NCBI RefSeq assembly: GCF_963675165.1
Contig: NC_087380.1
Span: 445,803 to 509,802 of the forward strand
Direction: 5' to 3'
DNA from: Halichondria panicea
Taxonomy: Eukaryota; Porifera; Demospongiae; Suberitida; Halichondriidae
Length of the DNA: 64,000 nt
Shown: piece after piece, positions 63,463-64,000 of the stretch
Numbering within the stretch: position 1 is the first letter of the stretch
Layout: each line of letters begins with the position of its first letter
The notes under the pieces: model-generated
Told to the model about the DNA's origin: nothing
Databases searched by the model: none
What the model saw: only the letters and a program-made list of their open reading frames with translations
Program-made: the position numbers and the translations under genes

Positions 63463-64000
63463 GTATGAGAGCTAGCTAGCTAGAGGGTATATGAGTTAAC
63501 CGAGCTGGTGAACATAAGGGAGCAGTGGGTCAGCATCTGCTTGCATGTACACCCTGCATAGTTAAGCTTCACCTACGTATGGTATATTTGCTGCATTTAT
63601 CGGAAAGCAAGCAGATCTAGCGTAATGAATTCTGGTATTAGCTTAATTTATGTAATATCCCGTATTGCATGAGCTTCGTAAATTAAGTGTAATCGAGCTG
63701 ATCACAATAAAAATGGAGATAATGATATTTTTATACACGTACACTGTTATACTATAATTATCTGGTTCAATGGCCAAGTATGTGGTTTGGATTATTTTTA
63801 AGGGTCAGCCGAGAGCTGGTTGAATAGCTCTAGGGAATTAGCATGAGCATTGTGTGTGTTGGCTGTGTGGCCAGGCTTCCTACCTGTACAAACCTTATAG
63901 CTGTGTGCAGTGAGGCGCTCTTAGATCTTAATTAGGTACTACAAATCTGACACATTGATGCCACAAAGAAATACTAGATCATCAATTCATTCGTTAACAG
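63463..64000. other. Presumed first intron of the gene starting at 63405
   Basis: 538 bases of AT-rich DNA with no recognisable module. The final seven bases, GTTAACAG, would make a suitable 3' splice site, so the next exon may begin just outside the window. Confidence 0.5.

Overview
The window is animal nuclear DNA: short exons, introns mostly 50-500 bases with GT-AG ends, AT-rich intergenic DNA, CA/GT microsatellites and many short palindromic (MITE-like) elements. The gene set and style suggest a sponge, probably a demosponge resembling Amphimedon. That is an inference from memory of family and repeat style, not from a database match.

Positions 1-39271 hold a head-to-tail array of receptor-type protein tyrosine phosphatases (RPTPs): copy 1 (3' part only), then copies 2, 3, 4 and 5. 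Each complete copy encodes a signal peptide, a variable ectodomain, a Ser/Thr-rich linker, one transmembrane segment, a proline-rich juxtamembrane stretch, a cysteine-free I-set Ig domain, a PTP D1 domain with all main catalytic motifs, and a degenerate D2 domain. The ectodomain is built from phase 1-1 exons: 8, 7, 6 and 5 sushi/CCP modules in copies 2-5, with or without two paired-cysteine Ig-like modules. The cytoplasmic half is nearly identical between copies, introns included, while the ectodomains differ in module number and order. The spliced frames close exactly for copies 2, 4 and 5 (1366, 1463 and 1385 residues). Copy 3 has two nonsense codons between D1 and D2.

Positions 39478-49861 on the minus strand hold a SPEF2/CPC1 orthologue (ciliary central-apparatus protein), convergent with RPTP copy 5. 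Fragments of its last exon follow every RPTP copy, so the duplicated unit was one RPTP plus the SPEF2 tail. SPEF2 shares a roughly 200-base divergent promoter with REXO1 (50066-55351, plus strand, DEDDh RNA exonuclease). A perfect RFX X-box-like palindrome lies just upstream of the SPEF2 start codon. PLGRKT (55563-56473, plus) follows.

At 57145-63095 a diverged RPTP (copy 6) has a mucin-like stalk instead of sushi modules, an active-looking D1, and a D2 that has lost its catalytic cysteine and carries a repeat expansion of about 120 residues inside the domain. A further signal-peptide exon at 63405 shows that receptor genes continue past the window end.

The most interesting system is the array itself: a constant phosphatase signalling module, with an Ig domain placed in the cytosol, behind a shuffled ectodomain. 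This is the layout expected of a recognition-receptor family, but that function is inferred only from architecture.
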